Source: Amycolatopsis lexingtonensis
GTDB lineage: Bacteria; Actinomycetota; Actinomycetes; Mycobacteriales; Pseudonocardiaceae
Reading direction: 5' to 3'
DNA: 64,000 bases
NCBI RefSeq assembly: GCF_014873755.1
Contig: NZ_JADBEG010000001.1
Location: 6,174,501-6,238,500, forward strand
This document shows, piece by piece, positions 42,601-49,915 of this stretch (within the stretch, counting starts at the first letter, position 1; every line of letters starts with the position of its first letter). A model generated the notes under the pieces. The model did no database searches and was not told the DNA's origin. It was given only the letters and a program-made list of their open reading frames with translations. The translations under genes and the position numbers were made by a program.

Positions 42601-42923
42601 CGGTCGAGCAGCCCGGACCCGGCGAGGCGCCGCAGCCGCGCGCGGACGCGTTCGCCGAGCTGGCGGGCGGCCTTGCGGGTGAAGGTCAGGCCGAGCACGC
42701 GGTCGGGGCTGACGATCCCGTTGGCGACGAGCCAGACCACCCGCGCGGCCATGGTTTCGGTCTTCCCGGCCCCGGCCCCGGCGACCACGAGAGACGGTTC
42801 GACCGGTGCGGCGATGACGGTGGCCTGCTCGGGCGTGGGCCGGTGCAGCCCGAGCGCGTCGGCGAGTTCGGCGGGCTCGACGGGATTGGCGACGACGAGC
42901 GGACTCACTTCCCCACCCCGCAC
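39660..42923 (-). CDS. adnB: AdnB-like UvrD helicase-RecB nuclease subunit
   Basis: 1087 residues. SF1 helicase motifs: Q-motif (LHRPTPEQATVI), Walker A VVAGAGAGKTET, GLTFTRKAA (Ia), LLDEYQDTGHAQ (II), GDPAQAIYGWRGA (III), SFRNPPEIL (IV), VLTVHSSKGLEWEVV (V) and LCYVALTRSEHAL (VI). C-terminal RecB-type nuclease: GRMDAVFRHADGYWEVVDWKTGSVPP...QLAAYRMAW. With AdnA it resects double-strand breaks, the actinobacterial counterpart of RecBCD. Starts GTG 42923 or 42908; 85 bases after the adnA stop, separated by parS-like palindromes. Confidence 0.93.
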   Translation of the reverse strand: MRGGEVSPLVVANPVEPAELADALGLHRPTPEQATVIAAPVEPSLVVAGAGAGKTETMAARVVWLVANGIVSPDRVLGLTFTRKAARQLGERVRARLRRLAGSGLLDRLDPTGGLRSTVVAGEPTVLTYHAYAGRMLSEHGLRLPVQPGVRLLSETSSWQIAHRVVSTWDNELDTDRVPPTVTADLLALAGELGEHLISTEQLAEYTQWLCRVIETAPRAKGQRAALPQKLTEIMAAQHFRLALLPLVEEYHRRKRNEGALDFADQMSLAAQLASGYPSVVRGERERYGAVLLDEYQDTGHAQRVLLRALFGGVENPPMPVTAVGDPAQAIYGWRGASAANLPRFTTDFPRFDGERLVPAHEFGLLTSFRNPPEILDLANAIAEPLRARGLGVERLRARDGAGAADIACALLPDIRAEREWVADALARRWYAHQEQTGKPPTAAVLVRRRADMAPIAAELRARGLPVEVVGLGGLLDEPEVADLVSTLKVLADPLSGSAAARLLTGARWRLAAADVAALWRRAGELSSPEKPDTPELVAERVEQAGLIDAIDEPGAADRYSEEGYRRIRRIGWELAALRRRLDQSLPELVADVERTMLLDVESLARPGSAGRAHLDAFAEVVTDYAEAAPTATLLSFVDYLNTAAHAEDGLTPGEVEVVPDRVQVLTVHSSKGLEWEVVAVPHLVHEVFPGRRRSSSWLRTATSLPAALRGDAEDLPDLRIAEGYDRKEVQEGLELHEAGFVEREQSEERRLCYVALTRSEHALIVSGHWWNESSSRAKGPSEFLTEIAGVLRETGVGQLADWAPEPASDDENPLVSDSRKARWPVDPLADRRTGVQTGVELVSEAMSTSDTADEEESEEDDDPDGWLTDTDVLLEEWARKDDHVKRVPLPSRLTVSQLVTLADDSARLASDLRRPLPAEPNSFARRGTEFHGWLERRFGGDQLIEIDDLPGAADFDEAPDADFEELREAFEESEWAERVPEAVEISFSADVEGITLRGRMDAVFRHADGYWEVVDWKTGSVPPESRLPALAVQLAAYRMAWAALKNVPVEQVRAAFHYVRANRTIRPADLLDAEGLRRLLRDIPEA

Positions 42924-42935
42924 TCCGGTACGCCA

Positions 42936-42989
42936 CTTTCACGTGAAAGCGGCGCTTTGTGCCGCAAAGCGTAGCTTTCACGTGAAAGC
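42936..42989. repeat. pair of parS-like palindromes between adnA and adnB
   Basis: CTTTCACGTGAAAG at 42936-42949 and GCTTTCACGTGAAAGC at 42974-42989, centres 39 bases apart, with an inner inverted pair GCTTTGTGCCGCAAAGC (42954-42970) between. Same core as at 23.7 kb. Confidence 0.9.
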
Positions 42990-43008
42990 GGCATGGTGGT
43001 CGAGGCGG

Positions 43009-46000
43009 TCACGGGCCTGGTACTTGTCGGCCTTCGGGGCGCAGCGGGCAGCAGCCGCGGGCCGGGCAGCGGTCGCAGTCCGGGTTCTCCTGCGCCTGGT
43101 AGTCCGGCCCGGCGGCCGAAGCCGCGGCGTCGCGGACCAGTTCCAGCCACTGCTTGCCGCCGACCTCGTCCAGCGGCGGCTGGGACCGCTCGGTGGCCCC
43201 CGTCTTGTTGTTCGCCTTGGCGACGTAAACCAGCTTCGCGCCGCCGGGTTCGTTGCTGCCCTTGATCGCGCCCAGCAGCACCGCCAGCTGGTAGGCCGCC
43301 AGCTGCGGGTGTGCCTCGGCGTCCGCGCCGGAAACCGGCACCTTGCCGGTCTTGATGTCGACGATCACCGGCCGCCCGTCGGCGTCCAGCTCGACCCGGT
43401 CGACGCGCCCGCGCAGCAGCACGCGGACCTCGTCCGCGCCGCCGGCCGGCAGCTCGACCTCGATGTCCTGCTCGACCCCGGCTTCCTTCAGCTCCGCCCG
43501 GCTGCGCTCCAGCCAGGTCACGAAGTTCTGCAGCATCTGCTCGACGCGCCGCCGTTCGCGCCGGGAGAACCACGGCGCCCCGGCGTCGACCCGCACCCAC
43601 GCGTCGTCCAAAGCGGCCTGGAGCTCCGCGTCGGTGCGACCAGACGAGACCGCCTCCGCCAGCCCGTGCACCAGAGTCCCGGTCACCGCGGCCAGCTGCG
43701 CCGGATCGCTGCCGCCGTGCCGCTCGATCATCCATCGCAGCGGGCACTTGGTCAGGATTTCCACTGTGGACGGTGAGATCCGGATCAGGTCGCCCGGCGG
43801 GTGCACCGGCTCGTCGGTGGACGCCGGGAGCAGGCCGTACCACGTGCTCGGGTGCGCGCCCGGTACCTTCGCGTCGGCCAAGCGCGCCAGCTGTTTCGCC
43901 GCCCGACGCCGGCGCGCGGGCTCCGCCTTGTCGTCGCAGACGACCTCGCGCAGCTCCCCCACCAGCTCGGCCAGCACCAGCGACCGGCCCGGCGGCTTCA
44001 TCCGCGAGTCGAGGCCGCCGTCGTCGGCGCCGTTCTCCTCGAGGTCGTCGAGGAAGCGCGACGGCTGCTCGTCCTCGCCGGAAACCGCGGTGACCAGCAG
44101 CGTCTGCTTCGCGCGGCTCATCGCGAGGTAGAACAGGCGCCGTTCCTCGGCGAGGATCGGCGCGGTCTGGGACACGGCGTCGTCGTCGACGCCGGCCATC
44201 AGGTCCTTGAGCCGTTCCACGCCCAGCACGGATCCCCGCAGCCGGAGGTCCGGCCACGCGCCTTCCTGGACGCCCGCGACGGCGACGACCGTCCACTCGC
44301 GACCGGCGGCCGCGTGCGCGGTGAGCAGCGAGACGCCGTCGCCGGGCACCGCCGCCGGAGCCAGCGTGTCGCCCGCGATCCGTTGCGCACCAAGGTAATC
44401 GGCGAAGGACGCGACACCCGCGCGCGGCAGTCGGTCGACGTACCGGCCGGCCGCGTCGAACAGCGCGACCACGGCGTCGAGGTCGCGATCGGCTTGCGCG
44501 GCCAGCGATCCGCCGCGTTCGACCTGCTTCAGCAGCTTGTCCTGCAGCCCGCTTTCGGTCCACAGCTGCCACAGCACCTGCTCGACGCCGTCGCCGCGGG
44601 CCACGGCCTGGTGCGTGACGCGCAGCAAGCCGCCGACGCGCCGCACCGGCTCGGCCTCGGCGTCGGCCAGCCCGGCGAGGATGTCCCCGCCGCGCAACGC
44701 TTCCACGAGCAGTTCGTCGCTCGAGCGCTGCCCGCCACCGGCCAGCTCGAGCCGGCGCAGGCCGCGCCGCACCCGCCGCAGCGCCAGCGGGTCCGCGCCG
44801 CCGAGCGCCGAGGACAGCAGCATCTCCGCGAGGTCGACGTCGAGGAGCTCGGGCGCGGGCGCGAGCTTCAGCACGGCCAGCAACGGCCGCACCGCGGGCT
44901 GCTTCGCCAGCGGCAGCTCCTCCGTCGCCGAGCCGATCGGGACGCCGGCGGCGCGCAAGGCCCGTTGCAGCACCAGGAAAGTCCGGGCCGGCGAGCGGAC
45001 GAGTACCGCGATCTCCGACCACGGCACGCCGTCGACGAGGTGCGCGCGGCGCAGCTGGTCGGCGATCCAGCTCGCCTCGGCGGCGGGGGTCGGCATCACG
45101 CGGACGCGCACGTTCCCGCCGGTGGCGCCCTTCGGCGGGACGATCTTGCGGTGCGGCGACGCGCCCGGCAGCGTCGCGCCGATCTTCGCCACCGCCAGGC
45201 GCACGGCCGGGGCGAGCCGGTGCGACGTCGTGAGCGTGACGGTCCGGCTGCCGTCCGGGTCGGCGTCGGCGAACAGGCTCGCGTCCGCGCCGCGGAAGGA
45301 GAACACGTTCTGGTCCGGGTCGCCCGCCACGACGAACTCGGCCGCGGTGTGCCCGATCATCCGGACCAGGCTGGTCTGCAGCGGGTCGAGGTGGTGGGCG
45401 TCGTCGACGAACAGGTGCCGCACGCGGGTGCGCTCGCGTTCGCGCAGCTCGTCGTCGTCCTCGAGGGCGAGCAGCGCGGAGGTGACCAGCTCGGCGGCGT
45501 CCAGCGCGGGCGCGCTCGCGACGCCGAGCGCGTTGCCGCCCGCGCCCTGCAGCTGCGTGACCTCTTCGTACTGCGCCCAGAACTGCCCGGCGGCGATCCA
45601 TTCTTCGCGGCCGCGGCGGCGGCCCAGCTCGGCGAGGTCCTCCGGGCCGAGCCCGCGTTCGGCCGCGCGCATCAGCAGGTCGCGCAGCTCTTCGGCGAAG
45701 CCGGGGACGATCAGGGCGGGCCGCAGCGGCTCCGGCCAGTACTCGGCGCCCTCGTCGAGGTCGCCGGCCAGCAGCTCGCGCACGACGACGTCCTGCTCGG
45801 CGCCCGCGAGCAGCCGCGGCGGCGGGAGCTCGCCCGCCATCGCTTCCAGCCGCAGCAGCGAGTAGGCGTAGGAGTGCACGGTGCGCACGAGCGGTTCGCG
45901 GACGGTCCGGGGCAGCGGCCGCGCCTGGTCCGGGTCCGCGGTGAGGCGGCGGGTGACGTCGGCGCGCAGGGCGTCCGCGGATTTGCGGGACGTGGTGAGC

Positions 46001-46221
46001 ACGAGCACGCTCTCCGGGTCCACGCCCTCGGCGATGCGGCGGGTGGCGGCCGAGGCGAGCAGCGACGTCTTGCCGGTGCCGGGGCCGCCGAGCACGCGCC
46101 GGAAGCCGCCGGGCGCGGAGAGCACCCGCCGCGCGCCTTCGTCCCAGGTGAACGTGGGTGCGTCGGGGACCGGCGTGCGCACCAGCCGCGCGTCCGCCTG
46201 CGCCGTTCGCCTCCCGTTCAC
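43009..46221 (-). CDS. adnA: AdnA-like helicase-nuclease subunit
   Basis: About 1070 residues. Helicase domain with Walker A VLGGPGTGKTSLLA near residue 45, FVVAGDPDQNVFSFRGAD, VTLTTSHRL and AVAGVQEGAWPDLRLRG; motif II reads HLFVDDAHHLDPLQ, as in divergent AddB/AdnA subunits. C-terminal nuclease with GRVDRVELDADGRPVIVDIKTGKVP...QLAAYQLAV and a terminal CDRCPARGCCPL that, with TKCPLRW upstream, could bind an Fe-S cluster as in AddB. Start GTG 46221 is approximate; GTG 46266 adds 15 residues. Confidence 0.92.
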   Translation of the reverse strand: MNGRRTAQADARLVRTPVPDAPTFTWDEGARRVLSAPGGFRRVLGGPGTGKTSLLASAATRRIAEGVDPESVLVLTTSRKSADALRADVTRRLTADPDQARPLPRTVREPLVRTVHSYAYSLLRLEAMAGELPPPRLLAGAEQDVVVRELLAGDLDEGAEYWPEPLRPALIVPGFAEELRDLLMRAAERGLGPEDLAELGRRRGREEWIAAGQFWAQYEEVTQLQGAGGNALGVASAPALDAAELVTSALLALEDDDELRERERTRVRHLFVDDAHHLDPLQTSLVRMIGHTAAEFVVAGDPDQNVFSFRGADASLFADADPDGSRTVTLTTSHRLAPAVRLAVAKIGATLPGASPHRKIVPPKGATGGNVRVRVMPTPAAEASWIADQLRRAHLVDGVPWSEIAVLVRSPARTFLVLQRALRAAGVPIGSATEELPLAKQPAVRPLLAVLKLAPAPELLDVDLAEMLLSSALGGADPLALRRVRRGLRRLELAGGGQRSSDELLVEALRGGDILAGLADAEAEPVRRVGGLLRVTHQAVARGDGVEQVLWQLWTESGLQDKLLKQVERGGSLAAQADRDLDAVVALFDAAGRYVDRLPRAGVASFADYLGAQRIAGDTLAPAAVPGDGVSLLTAHAAAGREWTVVAVAGVQEGAWPDLRLRGSVLGVERLKDLMAGVDDDAVSQTAPILAEERRLFYLAMSRAKQTLLVTAVSGEDEQPSRFLDDLEENGADDGGLDSRMKPPGRSLVLAELVGELREVVCDDKAEPARRRRAAKQLARLADAKVPGAHPSTWYGLLPASTDEPVHPPGDLIRISPSTVEILTKCPLRWMIERHGGSDPAQLAAVTGTLVHGLAEAVSSGRTDAELQAALDDAWVRVDAGAPWFSRRERRRVEQMLQNFVTWLERSRAELKEAGVEQDIEVELPAGGADEVRVLLRGRVDRVELDADGRPVIVDIKTGKVPVSGADAEAHPQLAAYQLAVLLGAIKGSNEPGGAKLVYVAKANNKTGATERSQPPLDEVGGKQWLELVRDAAASAAGPDYQAQENPDCDRCPARGCCPLRPEGRQVPGP

Positions 46222-46321
46222 CCCGCGATGGAACCACGTCCGGAGTAATGGGTGCGGCACCGGCACGGCTTAGCAGCGGACGGCCACGCAAAGTGTCGTA
46301 CCCGTGCGGCAGAGTGTCGGT

Positions 46322-46645
46322 ATGGACGACGTTCTGCACGAGCGCGTGCGGGAGATCATCGAGTCGGTGCCGGCCGGCTCGGTGGCGACGTACGGCGACA
46401 TCGCGGCGCTCGCCGGCGCGCCTTCGCCGCGGATGGTGGGCGCCATCCTCGCCGAGGACGGGCACGACCTGCCGTGGCACCGGATCCTGCGCGCGAACGG
46501 GACCCCGGCGCCCCACCTGGTCCACGACCAGCTGGAGCGGCTGCGGGCGGAAGGGGTGCTGGCCGACGGTCAGCGCGTGGACCTGCGGAAGTACCGCTGG
46601 AAGCACGGAGGTGACGAGGATCCCGGTCCGGAAGGGCTGTTCTGA
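46322..46645 (+). CDS. alkyltransferase-like DNA-binding protein (ATL)
   Basis: 107 residues. Resembles the DNA-binding domain of O6-alkylguanine transferase: HERVREIIESVPAGSVATYGDIAALAGAPSPRMVGAIL and LPWHRILRANG. The acceptor Cys of PCHR is Trp (PWHR), so it cannot take the alkyl group; ATL proteins instead mark O6-alkylguanine for nucleotide excision repair. Divergent from adnA, the same neighbour as in mycobacteria (Rv3204). ATG 46322 chosen over 46304. Confidence 0.92.
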   Translation: MDDVLHERVREIIESVPAGSVATYGDIAALAGAPSPRMVGAILAEDGHDLPWHRILRANGTPAPHLVHDQLERLRAEGVLADGQRVDLRKYRWKHGGDEDPGPEGLF

Positions 46646-46655
46646 TTCCCGACTC

Positions 46656-46674
46656 TTAGGTTAGCCTCGCCTAA
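46656..46674 (+). promoter_or_regulatory. iron box (IdeR/DmdR1 site) overlapping promoter and start codon
   Basis: TTAGGTTAGCCTCGCCTAA matches 16 of 19 positions of the DtxR-family consensus TTAGGTTAGGCTAACCTAA. TAGCCT (46662-46667) can serve as -10, and the last A of the box is the first base of ATG 46674. Iron-loaded repressor would cover the -10 and the start. Confidence 0.8.
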
Positions 46675-47531
46675 TGACGACGCAGGCGGAGCGCACCACC
46701 CTGACCTACCACCGGGCCTCGGTCAAGGCGGTCCGGCCGCTGTCACCGCACCTGGTGCGCGTGACGTTCGCCGCGGAGACCTTCCGCGAGCTGACGCCGC
46801 AGGCGCCCGACCAGTACGTCAAGGTGTTCTTCCCGCTCGCCGGGCAGGAGGCGCCGGTGCTGCCGGAGACGGCTTCCGACGTCATGTCCTGGTACCGCAC
46901 GTACCTGGCGATGCCGGACGACGTCCGGCCGCCGATGCGCACGTACACGGCCCGGGCGATCCGGCCGGAAGCGGCGGAGGTCGACGTCGACTTCGTCCTG
47001 CACGGCGACGAGGGCCCGGCGTCGGCGTGGGCGTCCCGGGTCCGGCCGGGCGACCGGGTGGCGTTCCTGGGCCCGCACGGCCTGTACGCGCCCCCGCCCG
47101 CCGCCGACTGGCAATTGCTGGTGGGCGACGAGACGGCGCTGCCCGCGATCGGCGCGATCGTCGAGCAGCTGCCCCCGGGCGCGCGGGCTTCGGTGTACGT
47201 CGAACTGGCGGACCGAGCGGACCGGCAGGCGTTCGACACGCTCGGCGCGGTCGAGGTCCATTGGGTGCTGCGCGGCGCGCGTCCGCTGGGCGAGGCGCTT
47301 CTGGACGCGGTCCGCGGGGCGGCGTTTCCTGGCGGGACGCCGTACGCGTGGGTGTCCGGCGAGGCGGGCGTGGTCAAGCTGGTGCGCCGGCACCTGGTGC
47401 GGGAGCGCGAGGTCGACAAGCGGCTGATCTGCTTCACGGGGTATTGGCGGCGCGGGCTGAGCGAGGAGGCCGCGAGCCGCGAAGCGGTCCGGGCGGCGGA
47501 GGCGGGCGAGCTGCCGTCCGAGGAGGACTGA
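46674..47531 (+). CDS. siderophore-interacting protein (ferric-siderophore reductase)
   Basis: 285 residues. FAD-binding domain with RTYTARAIRPEAAEVDVDFVLHGDEGPASAWASRV and a C-terminal SIP domain (LLVGDETALPAIGAIVEQLP; VSGEAGVVKLVRRHLV; GYWRRGLSEE). Reduces ferric iron in imported siderophores using NAD(P)H. Start ATG 46674 is six bases after the -10, so leaderless. Iron-repressed through the box. No siderophore synthesis or uptake gene is adjacent. Confidence 0.93.
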   Translation: MTTQAERTTLTYHRASVKAVRPLSPHLVRVTFAAETFRELTPQAPDQYVKVFFPLAGQEAPVLPETASDVMSWYRTYLAMPDDVRPPMRTYTARAIRPEAAEVDVDFVLHGDEGPASAWASRVRPGDRVAFLGPHGLYAPPPAADWQLLVGDETALPAIGAIVEQLPPGARASVYVELADRADRQAFDTLGAVEVHWVLRGARPLGEALLDAVRGAAFPGGTPYAWVSGEAGVVKLVRRHLVREREVDKRLICFTGYWRRGLSEEAASREAVRAAEAGELPSEED

Positions 47532-47544
47532 CCGGCCCCAAGCG

Positions 47545-47678
47545 CCCCAATGTGGCGTTGGTTGCGTTGAATCGGCACAGCGGCGCGCAGCGCCTCCGTT
47601 GAGGGTGGCGGCGGGGGCATGGATGGAGCACCCAATGTGGCGTTCGGTGCGTTGGACGCACCGAACGCCACATTGGGG
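47545..47678. terminator. CCCCAATGTGGCGTT repeat, copy set 2 (bidirectional terminator)
   Basis: Cores at 47545-47559 (+), 47631-47653 (+) and 47656-47678 (-). The last two form a stem of about 22 bp with a 2-base loop. Preceded by CCCCAAGCG and followed by CGCT. Between the convergent siderophore-interacting and HemD-like genes. The first core is 71 bases away from the stem, separated by GC-rich sequence without an ORF. Confidence 0.8.
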
Positions 47679-47680
47679 CG

Positions 47681-48487
47681 CTAGTCCGGCACCGAGAGGG
47701 TCGAGACCAGCAGCTTCACCAACGCTCCCAGCCGCTGACGCTCCGGCTGTGCCGTCCGGATCCCCGCTTCCTCCAGTGGTGCCGCCGTCACCGGCCCCAC
47801 GCACGCGACCACCACCGGACCCCGCAGCGCGGCCACCACCTCCTCGTACCGGCCGTACGACCACGCCAGCGCGAGGAAGTTCGCCGCCGCCGGGGCGCTC
47901 GTGAACGCCAGTGCGCCCACCTCCCCCGCGACCACCGCGTCGATCAGCTCGTGGACCGGGCGCACGTCCGGCGGCGAATACCACCGGTACGGCTGCACCT
48001 CCACCAGCGAAGCCCCGGTCAGCGTCGACGTGTGCTCGGGCAGCGGCGTCCCGTGCAGCTGGACCGCCACCCGCGAGCCGGCCACGCCCGCCTCGGCCAC
48101 CGCGCCGAACAGTTCCGCGTTCGACTCCGACTCCGCCGAGAAGGCCTCCCGCAGCCCGGCCCCGCGGACCGCGCCGACCGCCTTCGGGCCGCGGGCGTAG
48201 ATCCGCGACTCCCCCAGCCGGTCCAGCAACGGCTCGCGCAGGCCCCAGCCGGCGGCCGCGTCGAGCCAGCCGCGGAAGCCCGCGCCCGTCGTGACCACCG
48301 TGAACTCGACCGGTTCCGCCAGGACGGCTTCGGTCCCCGAACGCAGCTCGGGGTCGGCGTCGAGCGGCACGATGGTGATCGTCGGCGCGTGGCGGACCTC
48401 GGCGCCGTAGCGTTCGAGGGCCGTGATCAAGTCTTCGGCCCGCCGTTCGGCCGTCACGCCGATGGCGATCCCGCTCAGCTCACCCAT
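47681..48487 (-). CDS. uroporphyrinogen-III synthase-like protein, stand-alone
   Basis: 268 residues. HemD fold: GIAIGVTAERRAEDLITALERYGAEVRHAPTITIVPL, VVTTGAGFRGWLDAAAGWGL, ARGPKAVGAVRGAGL, ESNAELF, VQLHGTPLP and ALAFTSAPAAANFLALA. HemD closes hydroxymethylbilane to uroporphyrinogen III for heme, siroheme and cobalamin. Close in sequence to the first 265 residues of the fusion at 51.9 kb but lacks its DNA-binding tail. ATG 48487 overlaps the WYL gene's end by eight bases, so the two are cotranscribed. Confidence 0.85.
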   Translation of the reverse strand: MGELSGIAIGVTAERRAEDLITALERYGAEVRHAPTITIVPLDADPELRSGTEAVLAEPVEFTVVTTGAGFRGWLDAAAGWGLREPLLDRLGESRIYARGPKAVGAVRGAGLREAFSAESESNAELFGAVAEAGVAGSRVAVQLHGTPLPEHTSTLTGASLVEVQPYRWYSPPDVRPVHELIDAVVAGEVGALAFTSAPAAANFLALAWSYGRYEEVVAALRGPVVVACVGPVTAAPLEEAGIRTAQPERQRLGALVKLLVSTLSVPD

Positions 48488-49448
48488 ACTTCGCGCCCAT
48501 CTCTTCGATCGCGTTGGCCAGCTCCGCCCGCAGGTCCGCCGGTTCGAGGACCTCCAGGTGCGGCCCGAAGCGCAGCAGCTCGCCGATGGCCGGTTCGCCC
48601 CGTTCCACCGGCAGCTCCACGGTGAGCCAGCCGTCCGCGTCCGGTTCGCCCGGGGCCGAGCGCAGCGCGCGGGCCCCGACCGCACCCGCGTAGAACGGTA
48701 CGAGAGCCTGCGCCCGCGGCGACAGCCGCACCACGGCCACGCGCGGGAACATCCGGCGTTCGAACTGCTCCGACCACTCCTGCCAGTACCGCGCGAGGTC
48801 GAACCCGGCCGGCCGCTCGAACACTTCGCCGAGGTCATCCAGCGCCAGCACCCGCGAGATCCGGTACGTCCGGTCCGTGCCTTCGCACCGCGCCGCGAGG
48901 TACCAGTTTCCCGCCTTGAGGATCAGCCCCAGCGGCTCGACGTCCCGCTCGACGACGCGCTGGCCCCACCGCTCGTAGCGGATCCGGATCCGATGCGACG
49001 ACCACACGGCGTCGGCGACCGCGGACAGCGTCGGCAGGCTCTCGATCCCCCGGTGCCAGCCGGGAACGTCCAGGTAGAACCGCTCGGCGACGCGCCCCGC
49101 CCGGTCGCGCAGCTCCGGCGGCAGCGCCGCGTACAGCTTGAGCTGCGCCGCCGCGAGCACCGTCCCGAGGCCCAGCTCGGCGGCGGCCACCGGCAGCCCG
49201 GCCAGCGACAGCGACTGCGCCTCTTCCTCGGTCATCCCGGTGAGCCGCGTGCGGTAGCCGTCGACCAGCCGGTAGCCGCCGGTCCGCCCGCGGTCGGCGT
49301 ACACCGGGACGCCGGACGCCGACAGCGCGTCGATGTCCCGGTAGATCGTGCGCACCGAGACTTCGAGCTCTTCGGCCAGCTCCTCGGCCGTCATCCGGCC
49401 GCGGTTCTGCAGCAGCAGGAGGACGGACAGGAGGCGGCTCGCACGCAT
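48480..49448 (-). CDS. WYL-domain transcriptional regulator
   Basis: 322 residues. N-terminal HTH_11 winged helix (LLLLQNRGRMTAEELAEELEVSVRTIYRDIDALSASG), then a WYL domain around LGLILKAGNWYLAARCEGTDRTYRISRVLALDDL with the W-Y-L triad region (NWYLAA) and a C-terminal extension. WYL domains often bind nucleic acid or nucleotides. Divergent from the DUF3224-HTH_42 pair with a 25-base palindrome between; it probably regulates both sides. Confidence 0.9.
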   Translation of the reverse strand: MRASRLLSVLLLLQNRGRMTAEELAEELEVSVRTIYRDIDALSASGVPVYADRGRTGGYRLVDGYRTRLTGMTEEEAQSLSLAGLPVAAAELGLGTVLAAAQLKLYAALPPELRDRAGRVAERFYLDVPGWHRGIESLPTLSAVADAVWSSHRIRIRYERWGQRVVERDVEPLGLILKAGNWYLAARCEGTDRTYRISRVLALDDLGEVFERPAGFDLARYWQEWSEQFERRMFPRVAVVRLSPRAQALVPFYAGAVGARALRSAPGEPDADGWLTVELPVERGEPAIGELLRFGPHLEVLEPADLRAELANAIEEMGAKYG

Positions 49449-49466
49449 CCGCCGATTCTCGCAGAA

Positions 49467-49491
49467 ATACCTGACACAAGCTGACAGGTAT
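49467..49491. promoter_or_regulatory. candidate WYL-regulator operator
   Basis: ATACCTGACA at 49467-49476 and TGACAGGTAT at 49482-49491 form an inverted repeat with one mismatched pair and a 5-base spacer, in the 62-base divergent gap. Confidence 0.65.
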
Positions 49492-49510
49492 GCCCGGCAG
49501 AGTGGCTCCC

Positions 49511-49906
49511 ATGAACGGATTCACCACGAAGAACTGGGAAGAAAAGCTCGTCAGCGGCACCGAAGGCGGCCCGCGGGTGGCCTACGCGCACGCCACTTTC
49601 GCGTACGACGGCGTCCTCGAGGGCGAATCGATCTGCGACCTTCTGCTGTACTACGCGGGCGAAGGCTACGACAGCGGCGAGACGACGTCGCCGTGCTTCG
49701 AGCGCTTCGAGGGCAAGGTCGACGGTCGCGAAGGGACGTTCATCGTGCGCCACGAGTACACGTTCGACGCCAAGGGCATCGCGTCGGCGTTCACCGTCGT
49801 CCCCGGCTCGGGCACCGGCGGGCTGGCCGGGCTCACCGGCTCGGGCACCGTCGGCGGCACGCTCGGCGAAGACCGGGTCGCCTACACCTTCGAGTACACG
49901 TTCTAG
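49511..49906 (+). CDS. DUF3224 domain protein
   Basis: 131 residues. The fold is a beta barrel of the allene-oxide-cyclase-like type: KNWEEKLVSGTEGGPRVAYAHATFAYDGVLEGESICDLLLYYAGEG, GREGTFIVRHEYTFDAKG and FTVVPGSGTGGLAGLTGSGTVGG. Widely found as small cytoplasmic proteins of unknown role. Start ATG 49511; nine bases before the HTH_42 gene, so probably one transcript, regulated by the WYL protein. Confidence 0.85.
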   Translation: MNGFTTKNWEEKLVSGTEGGPRVAYAHATFAYDGVLEGESICDLLLYYAGEGYDSGETTSPCFERFEGKVDGREGTFIVRHEYTFDAKGIASAFTVVPGSGTGGLAGLTGSGTVGGTLGEDRVAYTFEYTF

Positions 49907-49915
49907 GAGCAGGCT

